Shown: positions 17,362 through 27,669 of the stretch, one piece after another | Numbering within the stretch: position 1 is the stretch's first letter | How the letters are laid out: each line of letters starts with the position of its first letter | Source of the DNA: Anaeroplasma bactoclasticum | GTDB lineage: Bacteria > Bacillota_I > Bacilli_A > Acholeplasmatales > Anaeroplasmataceae | Assembly: GCA_023663825.1 (NCBI GenBank) | Contig: JAMPGQ010000004.1 | Span: 1 to 64,000 of the forward strand | DNA length: 64,000 bases | Direction: 5' to 3' | Notes under the pieces: generated by a model | The model's input: the letters and a program-made list of their open reading frames with translations, nothing else | Database searches by the model: none | What the model was told of the DNA's origin: nothing | Made by a program: the position numbers and the translations under genes

Positions 17362-18393
17362 ATGGCTATTAAAGTAGCAATTAACGGATTTGGTCGTATT
17401 GGTCGTTTAGCTTTTAGACAAATGTTTGGTGCTAAAGGCTACGAAATTGTAGCAATTAACGATTTAACTGATCCAAAAATGTTAGCAAATTTATTAAAGT
17501 ATGACACTGCACAAGGTGGATATTGTGGACACTATGGTGAAGGTCTTCACACAGTAGTTGCAGGGGAAGGTTCTATCACAGTAGATGGAAAAACAATTAC
17601 AATTTATGCAGAAAAAGATGCTGTAAACCTTCCTTGGGGCAAATTAGGTGTTGATGTAGTATTAGAATGTACAGGATTCTATACTAAAAAGGAAAAAGCA
17701 CAAGCTCATATCGATGCTGGTGCTAAAAAAGTTGTTATTTCTGCTCCTGCTGGTAATGATTTACCTACTGTTGTTTTTGGAGTTAACGAAACAGTTTTAA
17801 CAAAAAATGACAACATTATTTCTGCAGCTTCTTGTACTACAAACTGTTTAGCTCCTATGGCTAACGCTTTAAATAAGTATGCTGCTATTCAATCTGGTAT
17901 TATGAGCACAATTCACGCTTATACTGGTGATCAAATGATTCTTGATGGACCACATAGAAAGGGTGATTTAAGAAGAGCTCGTGCTGGTGCTGCAAATATC
18001 GTTCCAAACTCTACTGGTGCTGCAAAGGCAATCGGATTGGTTATTCCTGAATTAAATGGTAAGTTAATTGGTTCTGCACAACGTGTTCCAGTAACGACTG
18101 GTTCTACTACAATCTTAACTGCAGTTGTTAAAGGTAAGGATGTTACAGTTGAGGGAATCAACGCAGCAATGAAAGCTGCTGCTTGTGAATCCTTTGGATA
18201 CAATGAAGATCCAATTGTTTCATCTGACGTTATCGGAATGAAATTTGGTTCATTATTCGATGCTACTCAAACAATGGTTGCTAAGCTTGGTGATGACTTA
18301 TATCAGGTTCAAGTTGTTTCTTGGTATGACAACGAAAATTCATATACGAGTCAAATGGTAAGAACAATTAAATATTTCGCTGAATTAAAGTAA
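17362..18393 (+). CDS. gap: glyceraldehyde-3-phosphate dehydrogenase, type I
   Basis: 343 residues. It has the N-terminal NAD-binding motif INGFGRIGR and the active-site SCTTNCLAP (Cys near 156) with HAYT downstream, and is full length. The glycolytic enzyme makes 1,3-bisphosphoglycerate. Codon choice is more biased and GC slightly higher than in its neighbours, as expected for a highly expressed gene. It is a single gene; pgk and tpi are not adjacent. Confidence 0.97.
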   Translation: MAIKVAINGFGRIGRLAFRQMFGAKGYEIVAINDLTDPKMLANLLKYDTAQGGYCGHYGEGLHTVVAGEGSITVDGKTITIYAEKDAVNLPWGKLGVDVVLECTGFYTKKEKAQAHIDAGAKKVVISAPAGNDLPTVVFGVNETVLTKNDNIISAASCTTNCLAPMANALNKYAAIQSGIMSTIHAYTGDQMILDGPHRKGDLRRARAGAANIVPNSTGAAKAIGLVIPELNGKLIGSAQRVPVTTGSTTILTAVVKGKDVTVEGINAAMKAAACESFGYNEDPIVSSDVIGMKFGSLFDATQTMVAKLGDDLYQVQVVSWYDNENSYTSQMVRTIKYFAELK

Positions 18394-18401
18394 GAAAAAG
18401 A

Positions 18402-18437
18402 AAAAAGGGAATTCATTTTAAGTGGATTCCCTTTTTA
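18402..18437. terminator. bidirectional terminator
   Basis: Stem 18407-18415 with 18423-18431 (one GU pair), with A-run and T-run on the two sides, between the convergent gap and oppF1 genes. Confidence 0.88.
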
Positions 18438-18439
18438 TG

Positions 18440-20041
18440 TTATTTTAAAATCTTTTTGTATTCCTCAAATTCTGGTTCATTACAATAAATGAAATGATTT
18501 TCCTTGATTTCCATTAAGGAAGGCTTATCAACCGAATAGTCATGAACCTCTTGAGGATTATATGGAATTCTTTGACGTGCTTTTTCCGTTAAAGGATTTG
18601 GTTTAGGAATTGCAGATAATAAGGATCGAGTATAAGGATGAAGTGGATTTTTAAATAGTTCATCACTAGATGCCATTTCTACAATCTTACCATAATACAT
18701 AACTGCAATACGATCACAAAAATATTTTACAACACTCAAGTCATGAGCAATAAAAATCATAGTCAATCCAAATTCTTCCTTCAAGTCATTTAAAAGATTA
18801 ATAACTTGAGCACGAATAGAAACGTCTAAGGCACTGATAGGCTCATCACAAATCAATAATTTTGGATTCATAATTAGGGCTCTTGCTATACCTATTCTTT
18901 GGCGTTGTCCACCTGAAAATTCATGAGGATAACGAGAGGCATGGTCAGCAACAAGGCCTACCTTTTCTAGCATTTCTACTACCTTTTCATGACCCATTCC
19001 TTTAATTTTTTTATACTCTTCTTTTAATTCTAAAGAAAGCTTGTTCTTTGCTTCATGAAATTCTTCATTTATTTGTTCAAGTTCTTTAGCAGCAGAATCC
19101 ATAGAAAGCTTAGAACTTTCTTGTTTAGCAGCAAGGGCTGCTTTTTTCTCCTTATAAGTCTCTGTAATTTTAGCAAGAGCTTCTTTATATAAAGACTTTG
19201 CTTCTGCTTTTTTCTTTCCTGTAAAATGCTGAATTTTCAAGCCTTCTTGAATAATATCCTCAACTGTCATACGAGGGTCTAAAGAATCTACTGGATCTTG
19301 GAAAATCATTTGAATTTCATTTACAAGTTTTTTCGGACAGTGCTTGTTGTCAAATTTAATCTGTTTGATCTTATCTCTTTGAACAGCTATAATCTCACTA
19401 GCTTTCGTTTTTTCCTCACTAATTAGACTTAAATATTTTTCAGCAATACCTTTTGCTTTTGTTTCATAATCAGCGGCAAGCTTATCTAAAGCAGCCAATT
19501 CACTGTTTTGAGCATTATTTAAATCTTTTAGCTTTTGATTTAAACGAATTTTAGTATATTTAATCTCCTTACGATTCCAACGATTACCAGCAGATATACG
19601 ATATCCCTTATAATAAACAGATCCAGAGGTTATGTCATAAAGCTTAATAATAGAACGTCCTGTTGTTGTTTTTCCACAACCAGACTCACCTACTATACCA
19701 AAGCACTCACCTGTATAAACATCAAAAGAGATATTACTTACTGCCTTTAATTTAGTCCTACTTGGACCACTTCCAAAAAAGAAAAATTGCTTTAAATTTC
19801 TTACTGATAGTAAGATATCACTATGAATCAAATCTGATCTTCTTTTAAGATGAGGATGAATTCCATACTTCTTTTCCATTTCATCTTGATGATCGTAATT
19901 TTCTTCATCATCAAATTCATCAGCATATATTTCTTCATCCTCATGATCATCAGCTAAAGGTTGACCTTCTTCGTTGGCAGCAATTTTACTTCTCAATTCT
20001 TCATCAAGATTAAAATCGCCAGATTTACGTCTATTACTCAT
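18440..20041 (-). CDS. oppF: oligopeptide ABC importer ATPase OppF (Opp1) with helical insertions
   Basis: 533 residues against about 310-330 in ordinary OppF. Residues 1-75 are a very acidic extension. Walker A (GESGCGKT) is at 118-125, the Q-loop at 248, signature SGGQRQR at 376-382 and Walker B LLICDEP near 395. Two charged, probably coiled-coil stretches are inserted: about 155-235 between Walker A and the Q-loop, and about 275-345 between the Q-loop and the signature. The C-terminus has HDYSVDKPSL, the Ami/Opp form of Lactobacillales, and lacks the cysteine cluster found in Opp2. It is the last gene of oppABCDF and overlaps oppD1 by 8 bases. Confidence 0.93.
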   Translation of the reverse strand: MSNRRKSGDFNLDEELRSKIAANEEGQPLADDHEDEEIYADEFDDEENYDHQDEMEKKYGIHPHLKRRSDLIHSDILLSVRNLKQFFFFGSGPSRTKLKAVSNISFDVYTGECFGIVGESGCGKTTTGRSIIKLYDITSGSVYYKGYRISAGNRWNRKEIKYTKIRLNQKLKDLNNAQNSELAALDKLAADYETKAKGIAEKYLSLISEEKTKASEIIAVQRDKIKQIKFDNKHCPKKLVNEIQMIFQDPVDSLDPRMTVEDIIQEGLKIQHFTGKKKAEAKSLYKEALAKITETYKEKKAALAAKQESSKLSMDSAAKELEQINEEFHEAKNKLSLELKEEYKKIKGMGHEKVVEMLEKVGLVADHASRYPHEFSGGQRQRIGIARALIMNPKLLICDEPISALDVSIRAQVINLLNDLKEEFGLTMIFIAHDLSVVKYFCDRIAVMYYGKIVEMASSDELFKNPLHPYTRSLLSAIPKPNPLTEKARQRIPYNPQEVHDYSVDKPSLMEIKENHFIYCNEPEFEEYKKILK

Positions 20042-21737
20042 TTGAAGTATCCTCCTTTACCTTTTTCTTTGATGAAGTCTTTCGCTTCTTAGAAGCTAAA
20101 GTAGCCTTAGGTTGTACCTCAGAGTTTAAAGCAGCCGTAGGAGTAGGTGCTTTCATATCCTTTTTAGAATTCTCTAAAGCATTTTTAATTCTTTCAGATA
20201 CAATTTTAGGCATTTCTACTGCTGGAGCATCGGGGTGTAAAAGCCATGTTGCAGCATAATGCGTATCACTTACCTTATAGAATGGTGGTTGATATTTAAA
20301 ATCAATTTCCATTGCATATTTACTACGTAATGCAAAAGCATCACCTTTTGGAGGATAAATCATATCTGGAGGAGTTCCAGGTATTGCCTCTAGACGTTCC
20401 TTGCTATCAACATCTGGAATAGAGGAGAGCAGTGCCCATGTATATGGATGCTTTGGCTCAAAGAAAATTTCCTCTGAGGTTCCATATTCAACTATCTTTC
20501 CGGCATACATAACTGCAACACGATCAGCCATATTTGCAACAACACCCAAGTCATGAGTGATAAAAATACAAGATAAATCACGATCTCTTTTTAGCTTATT
20601 AATTAGCTCCAAAATTTGTGCTTGAATAGTAACATCTAAAGCCGTGGTTGGTTCATCACAAATTAAAACATCTGGATTAGCAGTTAAGGCAATCGCAATA
20701 ACAATTCTTTGTCTCATTCCACCTGAAAATTCAAAAGGATATTGTCTAAATCTTTTTTCAGGGAAAGGAATTCCAACCTCTCTCATAATTTCTAAAGCTC
20801 TACTCTTTGCTTCTGCTTTCGTAATCTTTAGATTATCCACATATTCAGATTTAGCTTTGGAAAGCAAAGCTTTATACTCAGATTCTACTTCATCAAAGCT
20901 TTGCTTTAATTTCATTGACTCCTCTTTGTAATTAGGAGAAGCTTTATCTAAGCTTGCTAATTGACTAAAATAAGCTTCTTTCTTTTCGTCAATCTTATAT
21001 TTATTGTTAATTGCATCAAGCTTTTGATTATAAGCAGACTTTAATTCTGCTTTATATTGTTGAATTTCAGCCTTTGCAGTTTGTTTTCTTTCTGAAAGCT
21101 GTTGTTTCAAGCCAGGCAAAACCTCTTTTAGCTTTGCTTTTTCTAAAGAAATAACCTGATTCAAGGAAAGCTGTTGTTTTTTGATTTCATCAAGAAGCTT
21201 TTGCTTTTCTTCTTTACTACTTGCATTTTTAATTTCTTTTTGTTGTTTTGCTTTAAATAATAAGAAATTATTTTTAGCCTTAGTAATACTAATTTGCGTT
21301 TTGGCAATCGCATTTTTATAAGCCATTGATTCCTTTGAAATTAAGTCATTATACTTTCTTTTTATTTTATCAGCATTAATCAATGTTGCTTCTGTAATTT
21401 GCTTACCGATACGCATAATTGGATTTAGACTGGATAATGGGTCTTGGAAAATCATACCAATTTTATGACCCCTAATTTTGTGGAATTCATCTTCAGAAAC
21501 ATTTAAAAGATTTTCACCCTCATAAATAATACTTCCGTTTTCCACAATAGCATTGTTTGCTAAAATACCCATAATTGCCTTTGATGTTACAGACTTACCA
21601 GAACCAGACTCACCAACAATACATAAGGTTTCTCCTTTATATAAATCAAAAGAGATATCACGAACTGCTTGAACTAATCCATTATCCGTTTTGAAAGATA
21701 TTACTAAATTTTTAACTTCCAATTTTTTTTCATCCAT
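20034..21737 (-). CDS. oppD: oligopeptide ABC importer ATPase OppD (Opp1) with a ~185-residue helical insertion
   Basis: 567 residues against about 330-360 usually. Walker A GESGSGKS is at 42-49, the Q-loop at 98, signature SGGMRQR at 338-344 and Walker B LICDEP at 358-363. Between Q-loop and signature, about residues 121-305 are a Lys/Glu/Gln/Ala-rich helical insertion with heptad-like spacing, so a coiled coil is likely. After the ATPase, the oligopeptide-specific C-terminal region keeps its shape (PPKGDAFALRS, SDTHYAATWLLHPDAP) but has no cysteines, as in streptococcal AmiE. A lysine-rich tail follows. Confidence 0.93.
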   Translation of the reverse strand: MDEKKLEVKNLVISFKTDNGLVQAVRDISFDLYKGETLCIVGESGSGKSVTSKAIMGILANNAIVENGSIIYEGENLLNVSEDEFHKIRGHKIGMIFQDPLSSLNPIMRIGKQITEATLINADKIKRKYNDLISKESMAYKNAIAKTQISITKAKNNFLLFKAKQQKEIKNASSKEEKQKLLDEIKKQQLSLNQVISLEKAKLKEVLPGLKQQLSERKQTAKAEIQQYKAELKSAYNQKLDAINNKYKIDEKKEAYFSQLASLDKASPNYKEESMKLKQSFDEVESEYKALLSKAKSEYVDNLKITKAEAKSRALEIMREVGIPFPEKRFRQYPFEFSGGMRQRIVIAIALTANPDVLICDEPTTALDVTIQAQILELINKLKRDRDLSCIFITHDLGVVANMADRVAVMYAGKIVEYGTSEEIFFEPKHPYTWALLSSIPDVDSKERLEAIPGTPPDMIYPPKGDAFALRSKYAMEIDFKYQPPFYKVSDTHYAATWLLHPDAPAVEMPKIVSERIKNALENSKKDMKAPTPTAALNSEVQPKATLASKKRKTSSKKKVKEDTSNE

Positions 21738-21739
21738 AA

Positions 21740-23668
21740 TTAATCACTACCTTTCAATGATGGGTTCAAGGCATCACGCAATCCATTACCAAACAAGTTA
21801 AAGGATATCATCATCAACGCCATAATTACAGATGGGAATACAATGAGTGCAGGATGCGTTTCAATAAATTTCTGATTGTCAGAAAGCATTACACCAAAGG
21901 AATGCATTCCTTGCAAACCCAAATTTAAATATGCCAAAGTTGCTTCTGAATAAATAACACTTGGAATCATTAAAACTGAGCCTGTAACAATTGTACCCAA
22001 GGAATTTGGTAATATGTGTCTAAATATTAATCTAAAGTCAGAGGCACCTAAGGTTCTAGAAGCCAAGACGTATTCTCTACCTTTAAAACGATAGAACTGT
22101 GTTCTTGTACGAGCAGCAGTGCCCATCCATCCTGTCAAGCAAAGCGCAATAACAAATGTACCAAAATTATTTCCTAAATGCATAATAGCAAGGGTAAGGA
22201 CTATAATCGTTGGTATACCACCAAGTATATCGCAGAAACGTTCCATAGCTAAATCTACATTTCCACCAAAATATCCTGAAATAGCACCCCAGCATAAACC
22301 AAAGAATAAACAGAATGCTGCGGTACATACTCCTAAAATCAATGAGGTTCTAAGCCCTGCAAATGCTTTTTTCACTATATCATGGCCTTGTTCATCTGTA
22401 CCAAATAAGAACTTTGGCATACTATCATAGCCTAATTCCTTATACCTAGTAACATTCGCTTCAATACTAATTACTTTACCAATACGATTCGTTTCTTGAC
22501 TATATACTTCATTAATCGGACACTTATCACTTAATTTCTTAAATGAAGAAGGTCCGACACTCTCATTATAAGTACAATAGCCTAAAGAAGCCCAACGATA
22601 CAATTCGGAAATTGCAACAGTTTTAGTTACATCTGCATATGCTTGTGCATAAGTATCTAGTTTAAAAGAACAATAATATATAGCAGCATGATAAATATTC
22701 TTTTGTCCTGTACAAGACCAATAGCCCTTAGGAAATTGTAATGTTGTTTCATCACGGCTATATAAAACACTTTGCGTTGCATCTTTGATTGAAATTTCTT
22801 CGAAATCGCTTCGAATATTTTCAGAAACAGTATCATCACAACTCAATATGCAGCTTTCAATTAAAATGTAGCTTTGCTTTTGATTTCCAGCCTTTAGTTC
22901 AAAACCAAAACGAGCATTATTTAAGGTATCAAAACCAGCATCCTTTAATGCTTTACTAATATCAACAGTAATACCATCATGATTTTTTGAATAGTCTACT
23001 AAATCTAGTGAATATGTTAATCCTTTTTTATAAGAAATATAAATTCTATATTCACCTAGTTCATCATTGGAAAGATTATCAACATTTCCAAATTTAATTG
23101 TTGCCTTCATATTACCATCTGCTGTAAATGTAGTTTCTTGAGAAAGCAGTTTCTTCGTTGCAGAAAGGTCAGATGTATCCTTATTTGTATTCTCATTAAC
23201 AAATTTTAAATAACCACCCTTAGCAAACTTATTAGCAGAATCAATATAGCTTGGATTTTCATCTCTTTTTACATTAAATACTGCATAGGGCTGATAATTT
23301 GCAGGAATCTCATTATCTAAATCATAAACAACATGGGTCCTGTTCTCACAGCCATCCCAAAAACCAGTACCTGAATCGAATAATTTAGGAGATAAAAGTG
23401 TTTCAGATGGACTTGGAGTATCAATATTTGAAGAAGAAAATATAGGAAGAAAAATAGCCAAAAGAATTAAGATTCCTAACACTATAGCTCCAACTACAGA
23501 TGATTTATTTTTTCTAAATCTTCTTAAACAATCTTTAAAGAAAGTGGTTGGTTTAGACAAAAATTTTTCATCCTTAATCGCTTTATTTTCTTGCACGAAT
23601 TTAAAATCATCCTTAGTGATTTGATAACCACTCAAATCAAATTCGGTATTTTGATTAAAATCTGCCAT
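21740..23668 (-). CDS. oppC: oligopeptide ABC importer permease OppC (Opp1) with a very large extracytoplasmic insertion
   Basis: 642 residues against about 300-350 normally. A cytoplasmic N-terminus of about 57 residues leads to membrane segment 1 (about 58-80). Then about 330 residues outside the membrane (82-415) form a predicted beta-rich domain with scattered cysteines. The canonical OppC body begins at FGTDEQGHD (about 420), with five further membrane segments and the EAA-type coupling loop. The insertion interrupts the place where other OppC proteins have a short loop. Its start overlaps the oppB1 stop by one base. I do not recognise the inserted domain. Confidence 0.92.
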   Translation of the reverse strand: MADFNQNTEFDLSGYQITKDDFKFVQENKAIKDEKFLSKPTTFFKDCLRRFRKNKSSVVGAIVLGILILLAIFLPIFSSSNIDTPSPSETLLSPKLFDSGTGFWDGCENRTHVVYDLDNEIPANYQPYAVFNVKRDENPSYIDSANKFAKGGYLKFVNENTNKDTSDLSATKKLLSQETTFTADGNMKATIKFGNVDNLSNDELGEYRIYISYKKGLTYSLDLVDYSKNHDGITVDISKALKDAGFDTLNNARFGFELKAGNQKQSYILIESCILSCDDTVSENIRSDFEEISIKDATQSVLYSRDETTLQFPKGYWSCTGQKNIYHAAIYYCSFKLDTYAQAYADVTKTVAISELYRWASLGYCTYNESVGPSSFKKLSDKCPINEVYSQETNRIGKVISIEANVTRYKELGYDSMPKFLFGTDEQGHDIVKKAFAGLRTSLILGVCTAAFCLFFGLCWGAISGYFGGNVDLAMERFCDILGGIPTIIVLTLAIMHLGNNFGTFVIALCLTGWMGTAARTRTQFYRFKGREYVLASRTLGASDFRLIFRHILPNSLGTIVTGSVLMIPSVIYSEATLAYLNLGLQGMHSFGVMLSDNQKFIETHPALIVFPSVIMALMMISFNLFGNGLRDALNPSLKGSD

Positions 23669-24705
23669 TATTTCTTCGCCCCCATTCTTATTCTTGGATC
23701 AATGAATCCATAGGAAAGGTCTAAAATAATACCTGCAAGTAATCCCAATGTCGTGAATATTGCCATATCAACAAACAAAACATTATAATCTTTTGCGTTT
23801 AATGCTGAAATAAATAATTTTCCTATGCCTGGAATGCCATATAGCTGTTCTAGAATCATAGAACCACCCAACAATCCAATAAATTCAGCTAAAATGGATG
23901 GGAAAATTGGAACCATAGCATTACGAAGGGCATGCCTTAAAATAGCCTGTTTCCTTGTTAAACCCTTTGTTCTAGCTAATAAAAGATATTCACTAGACAT
24001 AACTTCACATAATTCAGCTCTTGTAAAACGGCAGTATCCACAAATAGAACCAAAAGATAAGCATACAACAGGCAAAATATAACCTAGTGCCTGTTTTGAT
24101 GGTGGATCAGTTGGAAGTGGAAATTGCGATGGCAAGACTTTGTTAGAATAACAGAATAATAGCATAAGCAGTGTAATCAAAATAAAGCTTGGAACAGAAA
24201 TGAAAATCATAACTAAAGTAGATATGATATGATCCGTTGCTGTATTCTTCTTTAATGCTGCCCAAATACCTAACGCAATACCAATAGGAACAGAGATTAT
24301 AACAGAAACAATGTTAATTTTAATGGAGGTTGCGAGTCCTTCTGCAATTAATACAGTTGCAGAAACATTCTGTCTAATTTTTTGTGAATATCCCCAATCC
24401 CATTTTGTAACAATATTTTTTAACCAATTAAAATATTGTTGCATAACAGGAACGGAATAATAATATGTTGTTGTTTTACCATCAGGAGAATATGTCCACA
24501 ATGGGTCACCCAAATTTGCTTGAGCTGTGGAGTAAGTAGCTACATAGCCCAAACGTACTTCTCTTTCATAAAAAGAGAATAAAACACTATCTTGACCAAT
24601 TGTTTTAACTGGTGGTAATAATTTTATCAAAATAAAGGTTAAAGATAAGATAATAAAAGCTGTTACCAAAGCAAGTAATATTCTTTTTATAACATATTTA
24701 ACCAT
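23668..24705 (-). CDS. oppB: oligopeptide ABC importer permease OppB (Opp1)
   Basis: 345 residues, with the N-terminal segment MVKYVIKRILLALVTAFI, an extracytoplasmic loop of about 90 residues and five further membrane segments. The coupling loop is near ARTKGLTRKQAILRHALRNA (about 243-262). It ends in the typical DPRIRMGAKK. It pairs with OppC1 to form the peptide channel. The gene is separated from oppA1 by a strong hairpin. Confidence 0.94.
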   Translation of the reverse strand: MVKYVIKRILLALVTAFIILSLTFILIKLLPPVKTIGQDSVLFSFYEREVRLGYVATYSTAQANLGDPLWTYSPDGKTTTYYYSVPVMQQYFNWLKNIVTKWDWGYSQKIRQNVSATVLIAEGLATSIKINIVSVIISVPIGIALGIWAALKKNTATDHIISTLVMIFISVPSFILITLLMLLFCYSNKVLPSQFPLPTDPPSKQALGYILPVVCLSFGSICGYCRFTRAELCEVMSSEYLLLARTKGLTRKQAILRHALRNAMVPIFPSILAEFIGLLGGSMILEQLYGIPGIGKLFISALNAKDYNVLFVDMAIFTTLGLLAGIILDLSYGFIDPRIRMGAKK

Positions 24706-24743
24706 TTTAAATCACCCCTTAAAATAATAATTAAATAACACAA

Positions 24744-24785
24744 TAAACCCAATTAGGTCGCTTTAGATCCTACTAATTGGGTTTA
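24744..24785 (-). terminator. intercistronic hairpin between oppA1 and oppB1 (attenuator)
   Basis: A 13-bp perfect stem (24744-24756 with 24773-24785) with a 16-base loop, followed on the minus strand by an AT-rich tail with few long T runs. It lies between the binding protein gene and the permease genes, where such elements usually let the binding protein be made in excess. Confidence 0.75.
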
Positions 24786-24811
24786 TCAGTGTCAAAATGC
24801 AAATCTATTTA

Positions 24812-27502
24812 TTATTCAAATTTACTAGTTACAGTAGATATATTATCCTTTTCTTCAACTCCATTGATAAGAGAATTATAATAGATATCATATCCAATAT
24901 TTCCTTTATATTCCTCTACCTTAGCAGCTGGAATAATAAATGTATAAATCGTCTTATTACCATCTGTTGTTTTTGTACAAAGATCTAAAATTGATTCTTC
25001 GAAATAATCTGCAGCAGTTTCATAATCTGCCCAGAATAGAACAACATCTGTAAGTTCAGCACTATATCCATCGCCAGATAAAACTGCTACTTCAATTGAA
25101 ACTGAATAAGAGCCATCTGCATTTTTAGTATGAGTAACTATCTTAGGGGAAACGATAGGAGATAAAGCACCATCTATAACAAGCGCTGTACTCATACCTG
25201 CTGTCCATAATGCATCATAAGACCAACGAACACCATCATAAACTAAGATATTTGAATCAGGATCATTTGTATTTTGGCCCCAGTTCAAAGTAAAGTTTCC
25301 TGAAATAGATTGATCAGAAGAAAGTACACTGACAAAATCAAGTGGATTTAAAGAATTACCACTAATTGAACCAAATCCTAAATCATATTGACCAGGCATT
25401 AACTTCTCATAATATACATCTAGATTAGATGTTGCAGATGCCCAGAAAGTAATTTCTAATCTATATTTACCATCAGATACGGAATCATCATTGAATGCAT
25501 CCATAAAATATTTAGCAACATCATTATGACTAGATTCTTCTTGAGATGGTCTCATCCATGCGATTTCTAATGAAATTACAGTTGGATTTTCTTTTGTACC
25601 AGGAGTATACTTGCCATCTAATTCTAGTTGAGTTAAAGCTAATTTGAAATATTCTCTAGCTTGTTGTAAATTATATCCAAAGCCATCTGTTCCTTCAGTT
25701 AAGCTTAAAATAGCATCCTTATGTGCATCAGTTACGCTATATGAAAGACCATTTTCTGGATCTGACATATAGTTACTTGATAAATAGCTACAGCTTGCAA
25801 CTACACCACGATTTTCAGCATATTCTTTTCTATTTAAAGATAAACTTAAAGCTTTAACAAAATAAGGGTTTGATAATGCTGGTTCACACTGCCAATATTT
25901 GCTTTCTGGAGTTTGCGTAACTAATCCATTTACTCCAAATAATTCCACCCAAGTTTCTTGAGAGCATGCATTAATGTTCAACTTAAAGTTAGAATCACCT
26001 AAAGTTGTTCTAGTACGTGGATCACTCTTATATTCATCTAAATAATCCATAGGAATTCCACAACCATCAATATGACCTGCTAAGAATTCTCTAAATGCTG
26101 CATTTCTATCACTAGCACTTGCTGGGAATATTCTTAAATGAATACCAGGAACCTTATACTTTTCATTTGCATATACGTAATTTGGATTTTTCTTATAAAC
26201 TACCTGTTGATCTGCATCCCATCTTTCTAAGGTATACGCACCTAAAGATAGGGAATTATCAACTGGAGATAATGTTCCAGAATTATTATATCCTAAATAG
26301 AATTCAGGAGTTACTAAATCCAAAAATTCTTGTGGAACTGGCATATAAAGTGAAGAATTTATATAATACATTGCATAGAATGGGGCGTATGCAGTAGTGA
26401 ATTCATATTCAAACCAGCTTTGACCATCCTCAACATAAGTTTTAATACCTACTTTTTCCCATTCAGTAGCATTATAGCCATTTTCTGAAGCATCATAGTA
26501 TGCTTTTGCACCAACTAATTGACCAGAACCAGCCTTTTGAGCTGCAAGTTCAGAACCTCTAAAATAGCCATTTTTCTTAGTTAATAACAATTTAAATGCT
26601 GTTTCATAATCCTCAAGCTTAACTTCACGATTATTGAAAGCACTTCTACTTGGATCAGTAGATAACGTATTATATTTTAATTCGGTACCAACCTTAACAG
26701 GGAATTTCCATTTAGTAGCCATACCACTTTCATCTGGGTTAACTGCAGTTGGTAATTCATTTGCTAATTCTGGTACCCAATCATATCCATCCTTTGTTTC
26801 ATTCATAAATGTTGTAAAGAAAGAAGCACCGATATAACCATAATAATCAGAAACAAGTGAGTTATCTGAATTCAAATAATTTGCAGTACCTGGATCTTCT
26901 TGTTCTAATGTATGATAATATCTTTTCCATGCAGAATTTTCTTCAGATGCTAAATCAGCTGTAATATCTCCTTCTGCTAAAGTACCAAATCCATATCCAG
27001 AAATATAATTTTCTGTACCTAGAGTGATACGCTCATTATACATAGAATAATTACCATTTTCATAAAGCGTAAGTCCTGTAATACCATTTTCCACAGCATA
27101 CTTTTCTAAAGCTCCTAAAATATCTGTTTTAACAGCGTTAGACTCTTTAGCATAGGAAATCAATCCATTAGCATAAGGAATTGTATTATACATTTCTGTT
27201 TTTGCTTCCTTTGTTAGTGAATAGATTTTTGCATAATCATCATTTGCCGCATCAGAAATTTTCTTACCATATTTCTGATATACCTCCGATAATGCAGATT
27301 GTGTTGCTGCATCAAGCGTGTCAGGTCGACAAGCATCTTTACTGTCGTTTAATTCCAACAATGCATATTTTTTAAATTCAGATGCATCTGTAGGAACTTC
27401 AAAATCAACAAAATTAGGTGCTTTTTTGCCACAAGATGCAAGAGAAACAACGCCTAATAATGCTAAGGCAGCGATGCCAAATTTTTTAAATTTTCCTTTC
27501 AT
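24812..27502 (-). CDS. oppA: oligopeptide-binding lipoprotein OppA (Opp1)
   Basis: 896 residues, larger than the usual 550-650. The signal peptide ends in the lipobox LASC with Cys at 24, so it is lipid-anchored outside the membrane. The family 5 solute-binding fold is seen from segments such as WKFPVKVG, LEDYETAFKLL, YKKNPNY and PASASDRNAAFREFLAGHIDG. About 150 residues at the C-terminus (from about residue 760) look like an added beta domain. GAGGAGG precedes the ATG. A cre-like site and a good promoter lie upstream. Confidence 0.93.
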   Translation of the reverse strand: MKGKFKKFGIAALALLGVVSLASCGKKAPNFVDFEVPTDASEFKKYALLELNDSKDACRPDTLDAATQSALSEVYQKYGKKISDAANDDYAKIYSLTKEAKTEMYNTIPYANGLISYAKESNAVKTDILGALEKYAVENGITGLTLYENGNYSMYNERITLGTENYISGYGFGTLAEGDITADLASEENSAWKRYYHTLEQEDPGTANYLNSDNSLVSDYYGYIGASFFTTFMNETKDGYDWVPELANELPTAVNPDESGMATKWKFPVKVGTELKYNTLSTDPSRSAFNNREVKLEDYETAFKLLLTKKNGYFRGSELAAQKAGSGQLVGAKAYYDASENGYNATEWEKVGIKTYVEDGQSWFEYEFTTAYAPFYAMYYINSSLYMPVPQEFLDLVTPEFYLGYNNSGTLSPVDNSLSLGAYTLERWDADQQVVYKKNPNYVYANEKYKVPGIHLRIFPASASDRNAAFREFLAGHIDGCGIPMDYLDEYKSDPRTRTTLGDSNFKLNINACSQETWVELFGVNGLVTQTPESKYWQCEPALSNPYFVKALSLSLNRKEYAENRGVVASCSYLSSNYMSDPENGLSYSVTDAHKDAILSLTEGTDGFGYNLQQAREYFKLALTQLELDGKYTPGTKENPTVISLEIAWMRPSQEESSHNDVAKYFMDAFNDDSVSDGKYRLEITFWASATSNLDVYYEKLMPGQYDLGFGSISGNSLNPLDFVSVLSSDQSISGNFTLNWGQNTNDPDSNILVYDGVRWSYDALWTAGMSTALVIDGALSPIVSPKIVTHTKNADGSYSVSIEVAVLSGDGYSAELTDVVLFWADYETAADYFEESILDLCTKTTDGNKTIYTFIIPAAKVEEYKGNIGYDIYYNSLINGVEEKDNISTVTSKFE

Positions 27503-27604
27503 AATTAATCCTCCTCAAATTATATATAAGCTTAACTTATATTTTAAAAAAGTTCATCTTTTTTCTAGTTATGCAAGATAGAAAATAAAATACCCTTTTC
27601 AAAT

Positions 27605-27632
27605 ATTATATTCTAAAGTATTTATTTTTCAA
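27605..27632 (-). promoter_or_regulatory. promoter of the opp1 operon
   Basis: Minus-strand TTGAAA (27632-27627), 16 bases, TATAAT (27610-27605), about 105 bases before the oppA1 ATG. Confidence 0.7.
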
Positions 27633-27655
27633 GCACTTTTATACATTTGCATGTA

Positions 27656-27669
27656 TGAAAACGCTTTAA
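27656..27669. promoter_or_regulatory. cre-like (CcpA/LacI-family) site upstream of opp1
   Basis: TGAAAACGCTTTAA differs from the catabolite-responsive consensus TGWAANCGNTNWCA at one position. Its centre is about 64 bases before the expected oppA1 start site, upstream of the -35, a position compatible with activation. A twin site lies at 30909-30922. Confidence 0.5.
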
